Shown here in pieces: positions 49,927-58,172 of a DNA stretch of 64,000 nucleotides. The DNA lies in the NCBI GenBank assembly GCA_900541125.1, contig UQIK01000002.1, positions 62,001 through 126,000 on the forward strand. Direction: 5' to 3'. The stretch's first letter is position 1, and each line of letters starts with the position of its first letter. Under the pieces are notes generated by a model. That model was not told the origin of the DNA, searched no databases, and saw only the letters and a program-made list of their open reading frames with translations. The position numbers and the translations under genes are program-made. This stretch comes from an uncultured Collinsella sp. (GTDB lineage Bacteria > Actinomycetota > Coriobacteriia > Coriobacteriales > Coriobacteriaceae).

Positions 49927-50826
49927 TTAGTACTCGCGCGGGCTGTTGACGATCTCGCCGGCGGCGACCTTCTTGAGGTGCCGCCCGTAGACCGACTTGC
50001 CGTAGGCCTCCGCGGCCCCCTCCAGCTCGGCGGTCGTGATCCAGCCGTTCTCCCAGGCGATCTCCTCGGGGACGGACACGGGCAGGTCCTGGGAGTGCTC
50101 CACGGCGCGGACGAACTCCGCGGCCTCGTGCAGGCTCTCCATGGTGCCGGTGTCCAGCCACGCGTAGCCGCGGCCGAGGGTGACCACGGACAGCGTCCCC
50201 TCCTCCAGGTACATCTGGTTGAGCGTGGTGATCTCCAGCTCGCCGCGGGCCGAGGGCTTGACCTCGTGGGCCTTGGCGGCGACGTCGCCCGGGTAGAAGT
50301 AGAGTCCGGTGACGGCGTAGGAGCTCTTAGGGCGCTCGGGCTTCTCCTCGATGGAGACGGCCCTGCCCTCCCCGTCGAACTCCACGACGCCGAAGCGCTC
50401 GGGGTCGTCCACGTGGTAGCCGAAGACCGTGGCCCTCCCCGACTCGGCGTTCTGGACGGCGCGCGTCAGGTGGCGCGACAGGCCGTTGCCGTAGAAGATG
50501 TTGTCGCCCAGCACGAGCGCGCACGGCTCGCCGGCGATGAACTCCTCGCCGATGGTGAAGGCCTGCGCCAGGCCGTCCGGGCTCGGCTGCTCGGCGTAGG
50601 AGAGGTTCACGCCGTAGCGCGAGCCGTCCCCGAGCAGGCGCTCGAAGTTGGGGAGGTCCGTCGGCGTGGAGATGACCAGGATGTCCCGGATGCCCGCCAG
50701 CATGAGGGTGGACAGCGGGTAGTAGATCATGGGCTTGTCGTAGACCGGCAGCAGCTGCTTGGAGGTCACGAGCGTGAGCGGGTACAGGCGCGTGCCGGAC
50801 CCGCCGGCGAGGATGATGCCTTTCAT
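49927..50826 (-). CDS. rmlA: Glucose-1-phosphate thymidylyltransferase
   Basis: 299 residues. MKGIILAGGSGTRLYPLTLVTSKQLLPVYDKPMIYYPLSTLM is the nucleotide-binding signature; ALVLGDNIFYG carries the metal Asp. Makes dTDP-glucose, the first rhamnose step. GC-rich like rmlB and rmlCD, and sharply different from the AT-rich gene upstream. Confidence 0.96.
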   Translation of the reverse strand: MKGIILAGGSGTRLYPLTLVTSKQLLPVYDKPMIYYPLSTLMLAGIRDILVISTPTDLPNFERLLGDGSRYGVNLSYAEQPSPDGLAQAFTIGEEFIAGEPCALVLGDNIFYGNGLSRHLTRAVQNAESGRATVFGYHVDDPERFGVVEFDGEGRAVSIEEKPERPKSSYAVTGLYFYPGDVAAKAHEVKPSARGELEITTLNQMYLEEGTLSVVTLGRGYAWLDTGTMESLHEAAEFVRAVEHSQDLPVSVPEEIAWENGWITTAELEGAAEAYGKSVYGRHLKKVAAGEIVNSPREY

Positions 50827-50842
50827 TCAATCACTTCCAAAG

Positions 50843-51658
50843 TCAGTGAACGGAAAAATAAATCCGTTTAGCAATGTTCCTGATTGAGAGCGACAATTTA
50901 CGAGCGGTTAAATCAACCGACGATATATTGATACCATCGAGTGAACAGATTGCTCGCACAAAATCAAACTCATCGCGTTTCAATTGCTCTTTTTTATCCT
51001 TAAAAAGTGAGTTCGTAGTAGATTCGTTGCACACTCTAAAATAGGAATAAATTGAGTCTAGATAGCAGACATCACTATTAAGTGATAGACGAATCCAATA
51101 CTCCCAATCAGGGGAGTAACACAAAGAATCATTAAAGGGTCCAACCTTTTGCCAGCAATCTCTACGAAACATGACATTAGAAGGCTCTCCATAGATATTA
51201 TGAGTTCGAAATGTCTTGCGGGCAAAATCAGAGCCTTTTAAAACCATATCCCGCTTAAAAGGTCTCCTCTTCATTGTAATGGCACCATTCGAGTCAATAA
51301 CACATGAAGCGCTGAAGCAGAGGGAGCACTTTGGATTAGCATCCAGTGCTGCAACCTCAGACTCAAGAGCCCCGGGTAACAAAATATCATCCTGAAAGAG
51401 GAAATGAATATACTCGCCAGAAGATTTCTCAATGGCATTATTCCAGTTTCCAACAAGACCGAGATTACTGGCGTTTCTAAATACCTTAATTCGAGAATCC
51501 GTTAGCTTGGAAACAATCTCAAATGTTCCATCAGTTGACTGATCATCGAAAATTAATAATTCGAAATCGCGGAAAGACTGGCTTAACACCGAATCAATTG
51601 CCTTCAAAATGTACTTAACACCATTAAAACAAGGCATCAACACACTAACTTTAGGCAT
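50843..51658 (-). CDS. Family 2 glycosyltransferase
   Basis: 271 residues from MPKVSVLMPCFNG. GT-A core with AIDSVLSQSFRDFELLIFDDQSTDGTFEI, HFLFQDDILLPGALE (DxD-like QDD), and NVMFRRDCWQKVGPFNDS. Soluble or peripheral. May be a rhamnosyltransferase, given the rml neighbours, but the sugar cannot be read from sequence. Overlaps gtrB by eight bases. Confidence 0.85.
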   Translation of the reverse strand: MPKVSVLMPCFNGVKYILKAIDSVLSQSFRDFELLIFDDQSTDGTFEIVSKLTDSRIKVFRNASNLGLVGNWNNAIEKSSGEYIHFLFQDDILLPGALESEVAALDANPKCSLCFSASCVIDSNGAITMKRRPFKRDMVLKGSDFARKTFRTHNIYGEPSNVMFRRDCWQKVGPFNDSLCYSPDWEYWIRLSLNSDVCYLDSIYSYFRVCNESTTNSLFKDKKEQLKRDEFDFVRAICSLDGINISSVDLTARKLSLSIRNIAKRIYFSVH

Positions 51659-52631
51659 CCTTGTCCTCCTTATCGGACAAAAATTCCTCAATAAAATAGC
51701 GAGGACGATGCTTCGTCTCCATATAAGTCTTTCCAACGTACTCGCCGATGACACCCAAAGCCAAAAGTTGAAGTCCGCCAAGACACCAAATTGACATAAT
51801 AATGCTTGTCCAGCCAACTTGTACATCGCCAATAAAATGACCAATTAAAAGATATACAAGTGCAAATAAACTAAAAATAGAAATGATTAAACCGGTGAGA
51901 GTAATTATCCTAATCGGTTTAGTACTAAAAGACGTTATACCTTCAAAAGCAAATGACAGCATTTTACCGAGCGTGTATTTAGATTCGCCGGCAAACCGTT
52001 TCCCTCGCGAATAATACACGCAGCAAGATTTGAAACCAACTAAAGGAACCAAACCACGAAGAAATAGATTAACCTCACGGAATTGAGACAATGCAAGAAC
52101 AGCACGCTTGGACATCAATCTATAGTCAGCATGGTTATAAACAGCATCGACACCCAACGAAGACTGTAAGCGATAAAAAGACTGTGCGGTAAAACGTTTT
52201 AGAAAGGAATCGCTAGAACGATCATTTCGTACACCATATACAACTTCATAGCCTTCGCGAGCTCTTGAAACCATTTCATCAAGCGCATTGATATCATCTT
52301 GTAAATCAGCGTCCATCGATGCTATTAAATCAGCAAACTCCGCTGCCTTGTGTAACCCAGAAAGTAAAGCCTTCTGATGGCCACAATTCCTAGAGAGCTT
52401 AAGTCCACAGAATAAGGAATTAGACTGATGAAGACTTTCGATGATCTCCCAAGTCTTATCGGATGACCCATCGTCAACTAACAAAACCTTACTGTTCGCA
52501 TTAATCTGAGACAATTTTACTAAAGTGGAAAACTTCTCAAAAAGCCTTTTAGAGGTTTCCCGCAAAACGCTCTCCTCGTTATAACAAGGAACCACGAGAT
52601 AGAGAATCGGCAATATGTCCATCTTTGTCAT
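51651..52631 (-). CDS. Polyprenyl-phosphate glycosyltransferase (GtrB-like)
   Basis: 326 residues from MTKMDILPI (AGGTG ribosome site); an upstream GTG at 52646 is an alternative. GT2 domain with VVPCYNEESVL, VLLVDDGSSDKTW, LSRNCGHQKALLSGL, ASMDADLQDDI, then two membrane helices and SIWCLGGLQLLALGVIGEYVGKTYMETKHRPRY, the standard GtrB/YfdH end. Charges undecaprenyl phosphate with a sugar for outward transfer. Confidence 0.92.
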   Translation of the reverse strand: MTKMDILPILYLVVPCYNEESVLRETSKRLFEKFSTLVKLSQINANSKVLLVDDGSSDKTWEIIESLHQSNSLFCGLKLSRNCGHQKALLSGLHKAAEFADLIASMDADLQDDINALDEMVSRAREGYEVVYGVRNDRSSDSFLKRFTAQSFYRLQSSLGVDAVYNHADYRLMSKRAVLALSQFREVNLFLRGLVPLVGFKSCCVYYSRGKRFAGESKYTLGKMLSFAFEGITSFSTKPIRIITLTGLIISIFSLFALVYLLIGHFIGDVQVGWTSIIMSIWCLGGLQLLALGVIGEYVGKTYMETKHRPRYFIEEFLSDKEDKDA

Positions 52632-52642
52632 GCAAGCACCTA

Positions 52643-53035
52643 TCACTTAAATGCCCAATACTTACTTAAAATATAATTAAGAGGATAAGTTACAAACAAG
52701 TTAAGCAGTGGACCAAGAATAGAAGAAATTCCAAGCACACTAACCCAAAAGTACAAAAGGATGTTGTTGATAATCAATCCAGTAAAAGCACTCGAAGCAA
52801 GTAGCTTGGAAAAACTTGAAATAAGTGAACTCAAATCAGATCTCTCATTATCAAAAACATATTTATTGTTCCAATAGAAGGAATTGATGACACCAGCAAA
52901 ATATGAAACTATATTGGCGACAATATAGTTCACTCCAATAAAAAGGAGTGCCGCGTAGACTAAGTAAGAAACGATTGTATTTGAAAGTCCAACAATCGAA
53001 AACTTCAGAAATTGAATCACCGAATCTCGTTTCAT
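52643..53035 (-). CDS. GtrA-family membrane protein
   Basis: 130 residues with four membrane helices and the family marks FLKFSIVGLSNTIVSYLVY, NSFYWNNKYVF and YPLNYILSKYWAFK. GtrA proteins are thought to flip the GtrB product across the membrane. Encoded between gtrB and the large membrane transferase, the gtr order. Confidence 0.92.
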   Translation of the reverse strand: MKRDSVIQFLKFSIVGLSNTIVSYLVYAALLFIGVNYIVANIVSYFAGVINSFYWNNKYVFDNERSDLSSLISSFSKLLASSAFTGLIINNILLYFWVSVLGISSILGPLLNLFVTYPLNYILSKYWAFK

Positions 53036-53055
53036 TAAAGACCCTTTTCCTACTG

Positions 53056-54681
53056 TTATCTATAAAGGACATAAACAAAACAAGAGGTTCCATCATCGAT
53101 TTGAGTATATCCAGGCAGTTTTTTAAAACCACTATATCCTAGTTCATCTTTCAGTTGAGAAAGAACCTCTTCTTCGCAGTCGTGATTATTCATGTAAACA
53201 ACCAGATCATCAGAATCAATATAATTTCTATCGCAAAAACTGCTAATAGCTTTCTGATCAGGAATCAGCGCATGAATGCGAGACAATTTGGCAACTTCTA
53301 GTAGCTTCGCAGTGAGCTGATAGTAATCATAAGAGACAAAGAGTCCCGTTGAACCCGCGTACTTCTCTACTGCGGCTTCATTGTCAGCAGATTTCGGATA
53401 TAAATACAAAGCATTGGAAGAAAAGAAAACAGAATCTGCAGCAATAATTGCGCAAACAAATACAACAGAAACTAAAATAGTGCCCCGAAAATTGAAATCA
53501 GTATTATTTCTATAGCGAATTTGCAAATATCTAAATAGATACAAGAACATTCCAAATCCAAATAACAGTAATCCTGGATATGCCAAGCATATGTATCTTG
53601 ACGAAGTAAAAGGAGATACATAGCAAGCTGTGACGTAAAAAACAAGGGATGAATTAAATAATAAAACTATATAAATCGACTCAGGATGCTCACGATTAAT
53701 TTTTTTATTCCATAGCAAGTAGAAACAAAGGGCAATTGACAAACAGAAGCAGGCAATCAAAAGAAGCCTTGATCCGAAGAACAAATCAACGGACGACGAC
53801 CCTAGAAATTGCCAAATTCGTCTAAGCAATACCATTACCCCTGATTGCGATGAGGCCGATTCGACATAGTGATTCCCAAACATGTTGCTTAATGCTGGAG
53901 GAAATATGATAAATGACAGACAAACCGATAAGACAATCGTGACTCCATATTTAAAGGAGAACCTCCACCCTTTTCTTGCCCAAAAATAAATAGTAAAAAA
54001 ACAGGAAACAAAAAAGAGATAAATATAGAAATAGAAATGAGTTAAAAACCCCAATAAAGAAATAACAAATAGGCGGAAATAAACCGATCGATTGGCGAAG
54101 GAAGCATTAAACATATCGAATAACGCATCAAGAAATGCTAGGGCAAGTGTCACCAATAACAGATACATTCGAATGTAGGTCACTAGATTTAACGCTATGG
54201 GACAGAAAGCCCAAAGAGCCATTAAAATTAGGGCGACTGGCTTACTCTGAAACACTTTGTAAGAAAGCTTAAATAAAAATACTAAGCTGAGTGAATAGAA
54301 ACATAGATTAGGAACCAAGCCAAACCATTTGCTAAATTCATTCGGAAACAGTGAGCAAACGGTATGAATAATGAAAAAATAGAGAGGAGGATGTGCGTCA
54401 TTACTCAGATTATATAAAACCGAATCAAACCGAAACACATGCCCTGTATCAACTGTCAAATAAGACTGAATGAACGTAGGATCCATCCAGTTGGCATCCA
54501 TATTGTTTTCCCAAAAAATATGTGGAAAATAAAAACTATTCGAGAGACCGAAAGTCCACAGCTCGTCAACATGAAACCCTGTTTTCAAATTGCAATAATA
54601 AATTGCGACTAATAACGCAGCCACAAACATTACAGCAAATAAAACGCCATAAAACTTGCATCGTTTTGCACATGAATTCAT
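53056..54681 (-). CDS. Large polytopic membrane glycosyltransferase (GT-C fold)
   Basis: 541 residues, about 10-12 membrane helices. After the first helix is the external loop KTGFHVDELWTFGLSN, with the acidic pair (Asp-Glu) that GT-C enzymes use, followed by NDAHPPLYFFIIH. The last ~110 residues are extracellular and soluble. It would take the polyprenyl-linked sugar made by GtrB/GtrA and transfer it to an outside acceptor. Sequence resembles GtrC-like/dolichol-mannosyltransferase relatives only in layout. Confidence 0.82.
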   Translation of the reverse strand: MNSCAKRCKFYGVLFAVMFVAALLVAIYYCNLKTGFHVDELWTFGLSNSFYFPHIFWENNMDANWMDPTFIQSYLTVDTGHVFRFDSVLYNLSNDAHPPLYFFIIHTVCSLFPNEFSKWFGLVPNLCFYSLSLVFLFKLSYKVFQSKPVALILMALWAFCPIALNLVTYIRMYLLLVTLALAFLDALFDMFNASFANRSVYFRLFVISLLGFLTHFYFYIYLFFVSCFFTIYFWARKGWRFSFKYGVTIVLSVCLSFIIFPPALSNMFGNHYVESASSQSGVMVLLRRIWQFLGSSSVDLFFGSRLLLIACFCLSIALCFYLLWNKKINREHPESIYIVLLFNSSLVFYVTACYVSPFTSSRYICLAYPGLLLFGFGMFLYLFRYLQIRYRNNTDFNFRGTILVSVVFVCAIIAADSVFFSSNALYLYPKSADNEAAVEKYAGSTGLFVSYDYYQLTAKLLEVAKLSRIHALIPDQKAISSFCDRNYIDSDDLVVYMNNHDCEEEVLSQLKDELGYSGFKKLPGYTQIDDGTSCFVYVLYR

Positions 54682-54716
54682 AAACGAGTCCCTATAATTA
54701 ATTAGTAGCTAAACTA

Positions 54717-54746
54717 AAGGAGTTTACGAAAAATCATAAACTCCTT
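54717..54746 (-). terminator. Terminator after the GT80-like ChW gene
   Basis: AAGGAGTTTA at 54717-54726 mirrors TAAACTCCTT at 54737-54746; AT-rich loop. Lies 78 bases past the stop codon. Confidence 0.7.
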
Positions 54747-54823
54747 CAAGATTAAACTAATACAGTTGGACTAAACCACTGAATTACTGCAATAGCGGAT
54801 AGATGATAGACTTGCATCACTTA

Positions 54824-57800
54824 CTATTTATCAACCAACTTAACCTCAATCGCTTCCATATGTAGGGCCTCTCCAGTTGTACCTGCGCACTCGCCCGATT
54901 TAACCCAATCGAGCCAACCCTTACCCTGCACATGCGCCCTATAGACAACGTCATAATGCTTGGCGAGATCACCCGTAAGCTTAATTTCTACAGCTTCAAT
55001 AGAAAGAGACTTACCCGTGGTGCCGGCCAGCTTGCCGTTCTTGACCCACTTTTGCCAGCCGATATTCTGAACATGAGCTCGATATTCGATGTTACCGGAA
55101 TACCCGAGTTCGGGCTCGCTAATAGCCAACGCCTCAACAGCAAGATTTCGACCAGTTGTGCCCGCCGTCATGCCCTCATAAACAGGTTCCTGCCAACCAA
55201 GATTTGAAACATGAGCCTTTATTGAAAAAGTTTTCTGAATAGAGGGCTGACTCGTATCCCCTGGTGCAGGCGAACCCTTTTCAACCAAAACGACCTGGTA
55301 TGCCTCGAGCCTCAAGCCAAACCCAGTCGTTCCGGCAACTTGATCATTGCAGGCCCAGCCAAGCCAGCCCTTGTCCTGAACATGAGCGCGATAGTAAACG
55401 TCATAACGATTGGCCATCTCACCAGTAAGTCGAATTTGGATAGCCTGGACAGACTTGCTCTGACCAGTAGTACCGGAGACTTCTCCCTCTTTCACATAGT
55501 CTTGCCAACCGTAATCGGAAACATGCGTCCTGTACTCCAAGCTGCCATCGTAGGGAGCATTCTGCAGATTGAGAGTTATAGCCTCGACAGCTTTGGACTG
55601 ACCAACGGTGCCAGAAACATTTCCGCCCTTGGAAGCCGACTGCCAACCGTCATTCGAAACATGCGAAGTTGCCAAAACATCAAGCGAGCCTCGTGACACC
55701 TTGACGACGTCGTAGCCCGACTCGTCCTTCTTGAAATAAGTCAGAGCGCCGCTATTGTGCGAATAAATAGCAAAGTCGTAATTTGCCGAAGCAAGGATGG
55801 AATCCGAAAATTCTACGAGATAGCAAGAGTCACCCTGCTTGCAAAGGGATCTGATTGCAGCATCCGTGTCTTCGGTAACCGGAGAAGCAAACCAATCCAT
55901 AATCGAATAATCGATAACGGCACCCGGCTTCAAGGCCTCGGCCTTCGTTGAATTCCAAAGTCCACCAGCAGCATCGGCGCTGGCCGAGTTATACGTACTA
56001 GACCCATATCCAGACAGACCGATCTCCGGATTAAAGAAGAGAATCAGCTCTGCAGCAACGGAAGAATCGACATCGGTAATGCTCAGACGGTCAAGCTGTT
56101 CCTGCTTTTGGGGATACATGCCCGTCGGCGTGTTTGGATGCCCCTTGTAATAATACAGATAGTCATCGCCATAGATAACCTCGGTCAAGTTGGCATAGTC
56201 GTCAAAATTCTGCTCGTAAGTAACATACGTTCCAAGCAGCATCATTACCTTTTTGCCCTGCTGAGTAGCCGCATCAAAATAACCATCGTTAAAGTTGTAC
56301 AGAGCCTTAAACGCTTGGACCGTGTACTCTCCCCTATTCTGCAGGCTCGTAAGCATGCTCGAAACGTTCATCTTCTTAACGTTAGGATCGGATGCGATCT
56401 TATTCGCAAAGGCATTATCGTCACCGCTCGTAAACAGATTCGTTCGAGTCATCCACCACTGAGTGCCGGGCTCAATACTCAGCACGGCATACATAGAATC
56501 CCAGTGATCGTGATAATCGCTATACGACATTGAGACTTCACCGGTTTCGTATTCCTTATTCTTGGCAGCGTTCCATAAAGCAATCAGCTCCGCTTGCTTA
56601 GAATCTGGATCCTTAACATCGAAAGCCTCGTTGGTAAAAACATACGTGGCAGATCCATCCGACAACAGCCGAATGGAGTATTGGCCAGTGGGAATCTTAT
56701 TGGCGTAAATCATCCTATGAATCAACGAACAGGTGATGTCATTGATATACAGATTGAACTTTGCCTTGGGGTTGATTTTATAGAGAGCAGCGACATAATC
56801 CGCGAACGCCTGATAGCTCGAACTAGAAGCATTTTCCTCATGAGTCAGATACGGAAGACCATACATCCCGGATGGAAGCGAGTTCCAGTTATAGGCACCT
56901 GGACGATCGAGCATTACGATCGACGGAATGGTCGTTCCAGCAGAAGAGGTACTGATATCCCAGAAAGATAGCGAATAGAGAACAACGGGGAAAGAAGCAC
57001 TCAAAGGGGCAAGGTTGTACTCGCTCGCAGAAATGCCAATTGACTGATGGTCCTCATGAACGATGTTTCCGTTCTTCAAATACTGCAACGTAACGTCAAA
57101 CGGACCATAATCGCTAAAGTCAATTTCACTGGAGCTAGAGCCCAGGTCTCCGAATGCAATCGTGCTGGAAACAGATCGGGTAACCTTCCCTCCATACGAC
57201 ATGAAGCCAGACACCTTTACCGAATCGGCAATACCGAGTCGTTTTATATCCTCGACCTGCGGAATATTCAGGGTTACTTTAGTCGTCTCCCCAACCTGAG
57301 AAAGAGAGCAATTAAAGACATACGGGACATAGGCTCCAGCAGTATCGCCGGGCGCCGCTTCGCCCTTCTTTACAATGACGATCTGTATTGCTTCAACGGC
57401 ATAAGACCAACCGGTGGTTCCCGCAGTCGACCCATTTGAGGCCCATCCAAGCCAACCGAAATTAGAAGCATGAACGCGATAATACAGATCATAAGAAGTT
57501 GCTCTTTCACCCGTCAGCTTGAGCTCGACGGCTTCAATCTGAAGGCCCTTTCCCGTTGTGCCGGAGACGGCTCCATTAGAAACCCAATCCTGCCAGCCTT
57601 CATTTTGAACATGAGAGCGGTATTCGATACCAAGGTCTTCTGAATTAGGGAGAGTAACCCTGAGCGCCTCAAGCCTACGAGACTGGCCCGTTGTGCCAGA
57701 GGTCGAACCATTCGATGTAAACGTCGACTCCCAGCCAATGCCTGAAATGTGAGATTTATAGCTGACGTCCGGGGCCGCCTCTTTGGGCTCCACGGCAACA

Positions 57801-57988
57801 TCAATCGAAGGCGCCGTTTCATCGGCTGCAGCAGCAGTTTGATCCGAGGAGTCGGATTGTGTCTCTGGAACGGATTCATATTCGTTGGCACCAATATTTT
57901 GATCCGCCCAACAAGCCAAAGGGCTCAAAAGCAGCATCGACATGAAGCAGGAAATCAGAACAACAAATGCTCTAAATTGCCTTTTCAA
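54824..57988 (-). CDS. Secreted ChW-repeat protein with a GT80 sialyltransferase-like domain
   Basis: 1054 residues from a TTG start behind AGGAGG. Residues 1-29: signal peptide (hydrophobic core, ends ACWADQ). 77-205: three ChW repeats. ~222-325: Ig-like beta domain. ~326-750: a domain matching bacterial GT80 sialyltransferases: LLSDGSATYV (441-450; Asp444 in the place of the catalytic Asp), YYKGHP (613-618, the HP motif) and IGLSGYGSSTY (656-666, the Ser-Ser motif). ~770-905 and ~922-1053: two more groups of three ChW repeats. GT80 enzymes normally work in the cytoplasm, so an exported form needs an explanation. Confidence 0.8.
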   Translation of the reverse strand: MKRQFRAFVVLISCFMSMLLLSPLACWADQNIGANEYESVPETQSDSSDQTAAAADETAPSIDVAVEPKEAAPDVSYKSHISGIGWESTFTSNGSTSGTTGQSRRLEALRVTLPNSEDLGIEYRSHVQNEGWQDWVSNGAVSGTTGKGLQIEAVELKLTGERATSYDLYYRVHASNFGWLGWASNGSTAGTTGWSYAVEAIQIVIVKKGEAAPGDTAGAYVPYVFNCSLSQVGETTKVTLNIPQVEDIKRLGIADSVKVSGFMSYGGKVTRSVSSTIAFGDLGSSSSEIDFSDYGPFDVTLQYLKNGNIVHEDHQSIGISASEYNLAPLSASFPVVLYSLSFWDISTSSAGTTIPSIVMLDRPGAYNWNSLPSGMYGLPYLTHEENASSSSYQAFADYVAALYKINPKAKFNLYINDITCSLIHRMIYANKIPTGQYSIRLLSDGSATYVFTNEAFDVKDPDSKQAELIALWNAAKNKEYETGEVSMSYSDYHDHWDSMYAVLSIEPGTQWWMTRTNLFTSGDDNAFANKIASDPNVKKMNVSSMLTSLQNRGEYTVQAFKALYNFNDGYFDAATQQGKKVMMLLGTYVTYEQNFDDYANLTEVIYGDDYLYYYKGHPNTPTGMYPQKQEQLDRLSITDVDSSVAAELILFFNPEIGLSGYGSSTYNSASADAAGGLWNSTKAEALKPGAVIDYSIMDWFASPVTEDTDAAIRSLCKQGDSCYLVEFSDSILASANYDFAIYSHNSGALTYFKKDESGYDVVKVSRGSLDVLATSHVSNDGWQSASKGGNVSGTVGQSKAVEAITLNLQNAPYDGSLEYRTHVSDYGWQDYVKEGEVSGTTGQSKSVQAIQIRLTGEMANRYDVYYRAHVQDKGWLGWACNDQVAGTTGFGLRLEAYQVVLVEKGSPAPGDTSQPSIQKTFSIKAHVSNLGWQEPVYEGMTAGTTGRNLAVEALAISEPELGYSGNIEYRAHVQNIGWQKWVKNGKLAGTTGKSLSIEAVEIKLTGDLAKHYDVVYRAHVQGKGWLDWVKSGECAGTTGEALHMEAIEVKLVDK

Positions 57989-58098
57989 GAGAATCGCCTC
58001 CTAGATAGACAGCCGTCAATAACCATACTATCGGGAGTTAGCTTCATTAAGGCCACCAATTAGGTGAACGAAGAAATAGAAGCCCCATCCAAAGGCAA

Positions 58099-58141
58099 GG
58101 GCCCTTTCCGTTGCCAAGTCAACGGCAACAGGAAAGGGCCC
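58099..58141 (-). terminator. Strong terminator after the L,D-transpeptidase gene
   Basis: GGGCCCTTTCC at 58099-58109 mirrors GGAAAGGGCCC at 58131-58141, with an inner GTTGCC/GGCAAC stem. Confidence 0.8.
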
Positions 58142-58172
58142 CCTAACAAACTCTCGGCTTTTACAGGAATAA

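Noticed and set aside
48994..50871. Plus-strand ORF of 625 codons opposite rmlA and rmlB
   Set aside because: Antisense artefact of GC-rich genes; the minus-strand genes have complete family motifs.
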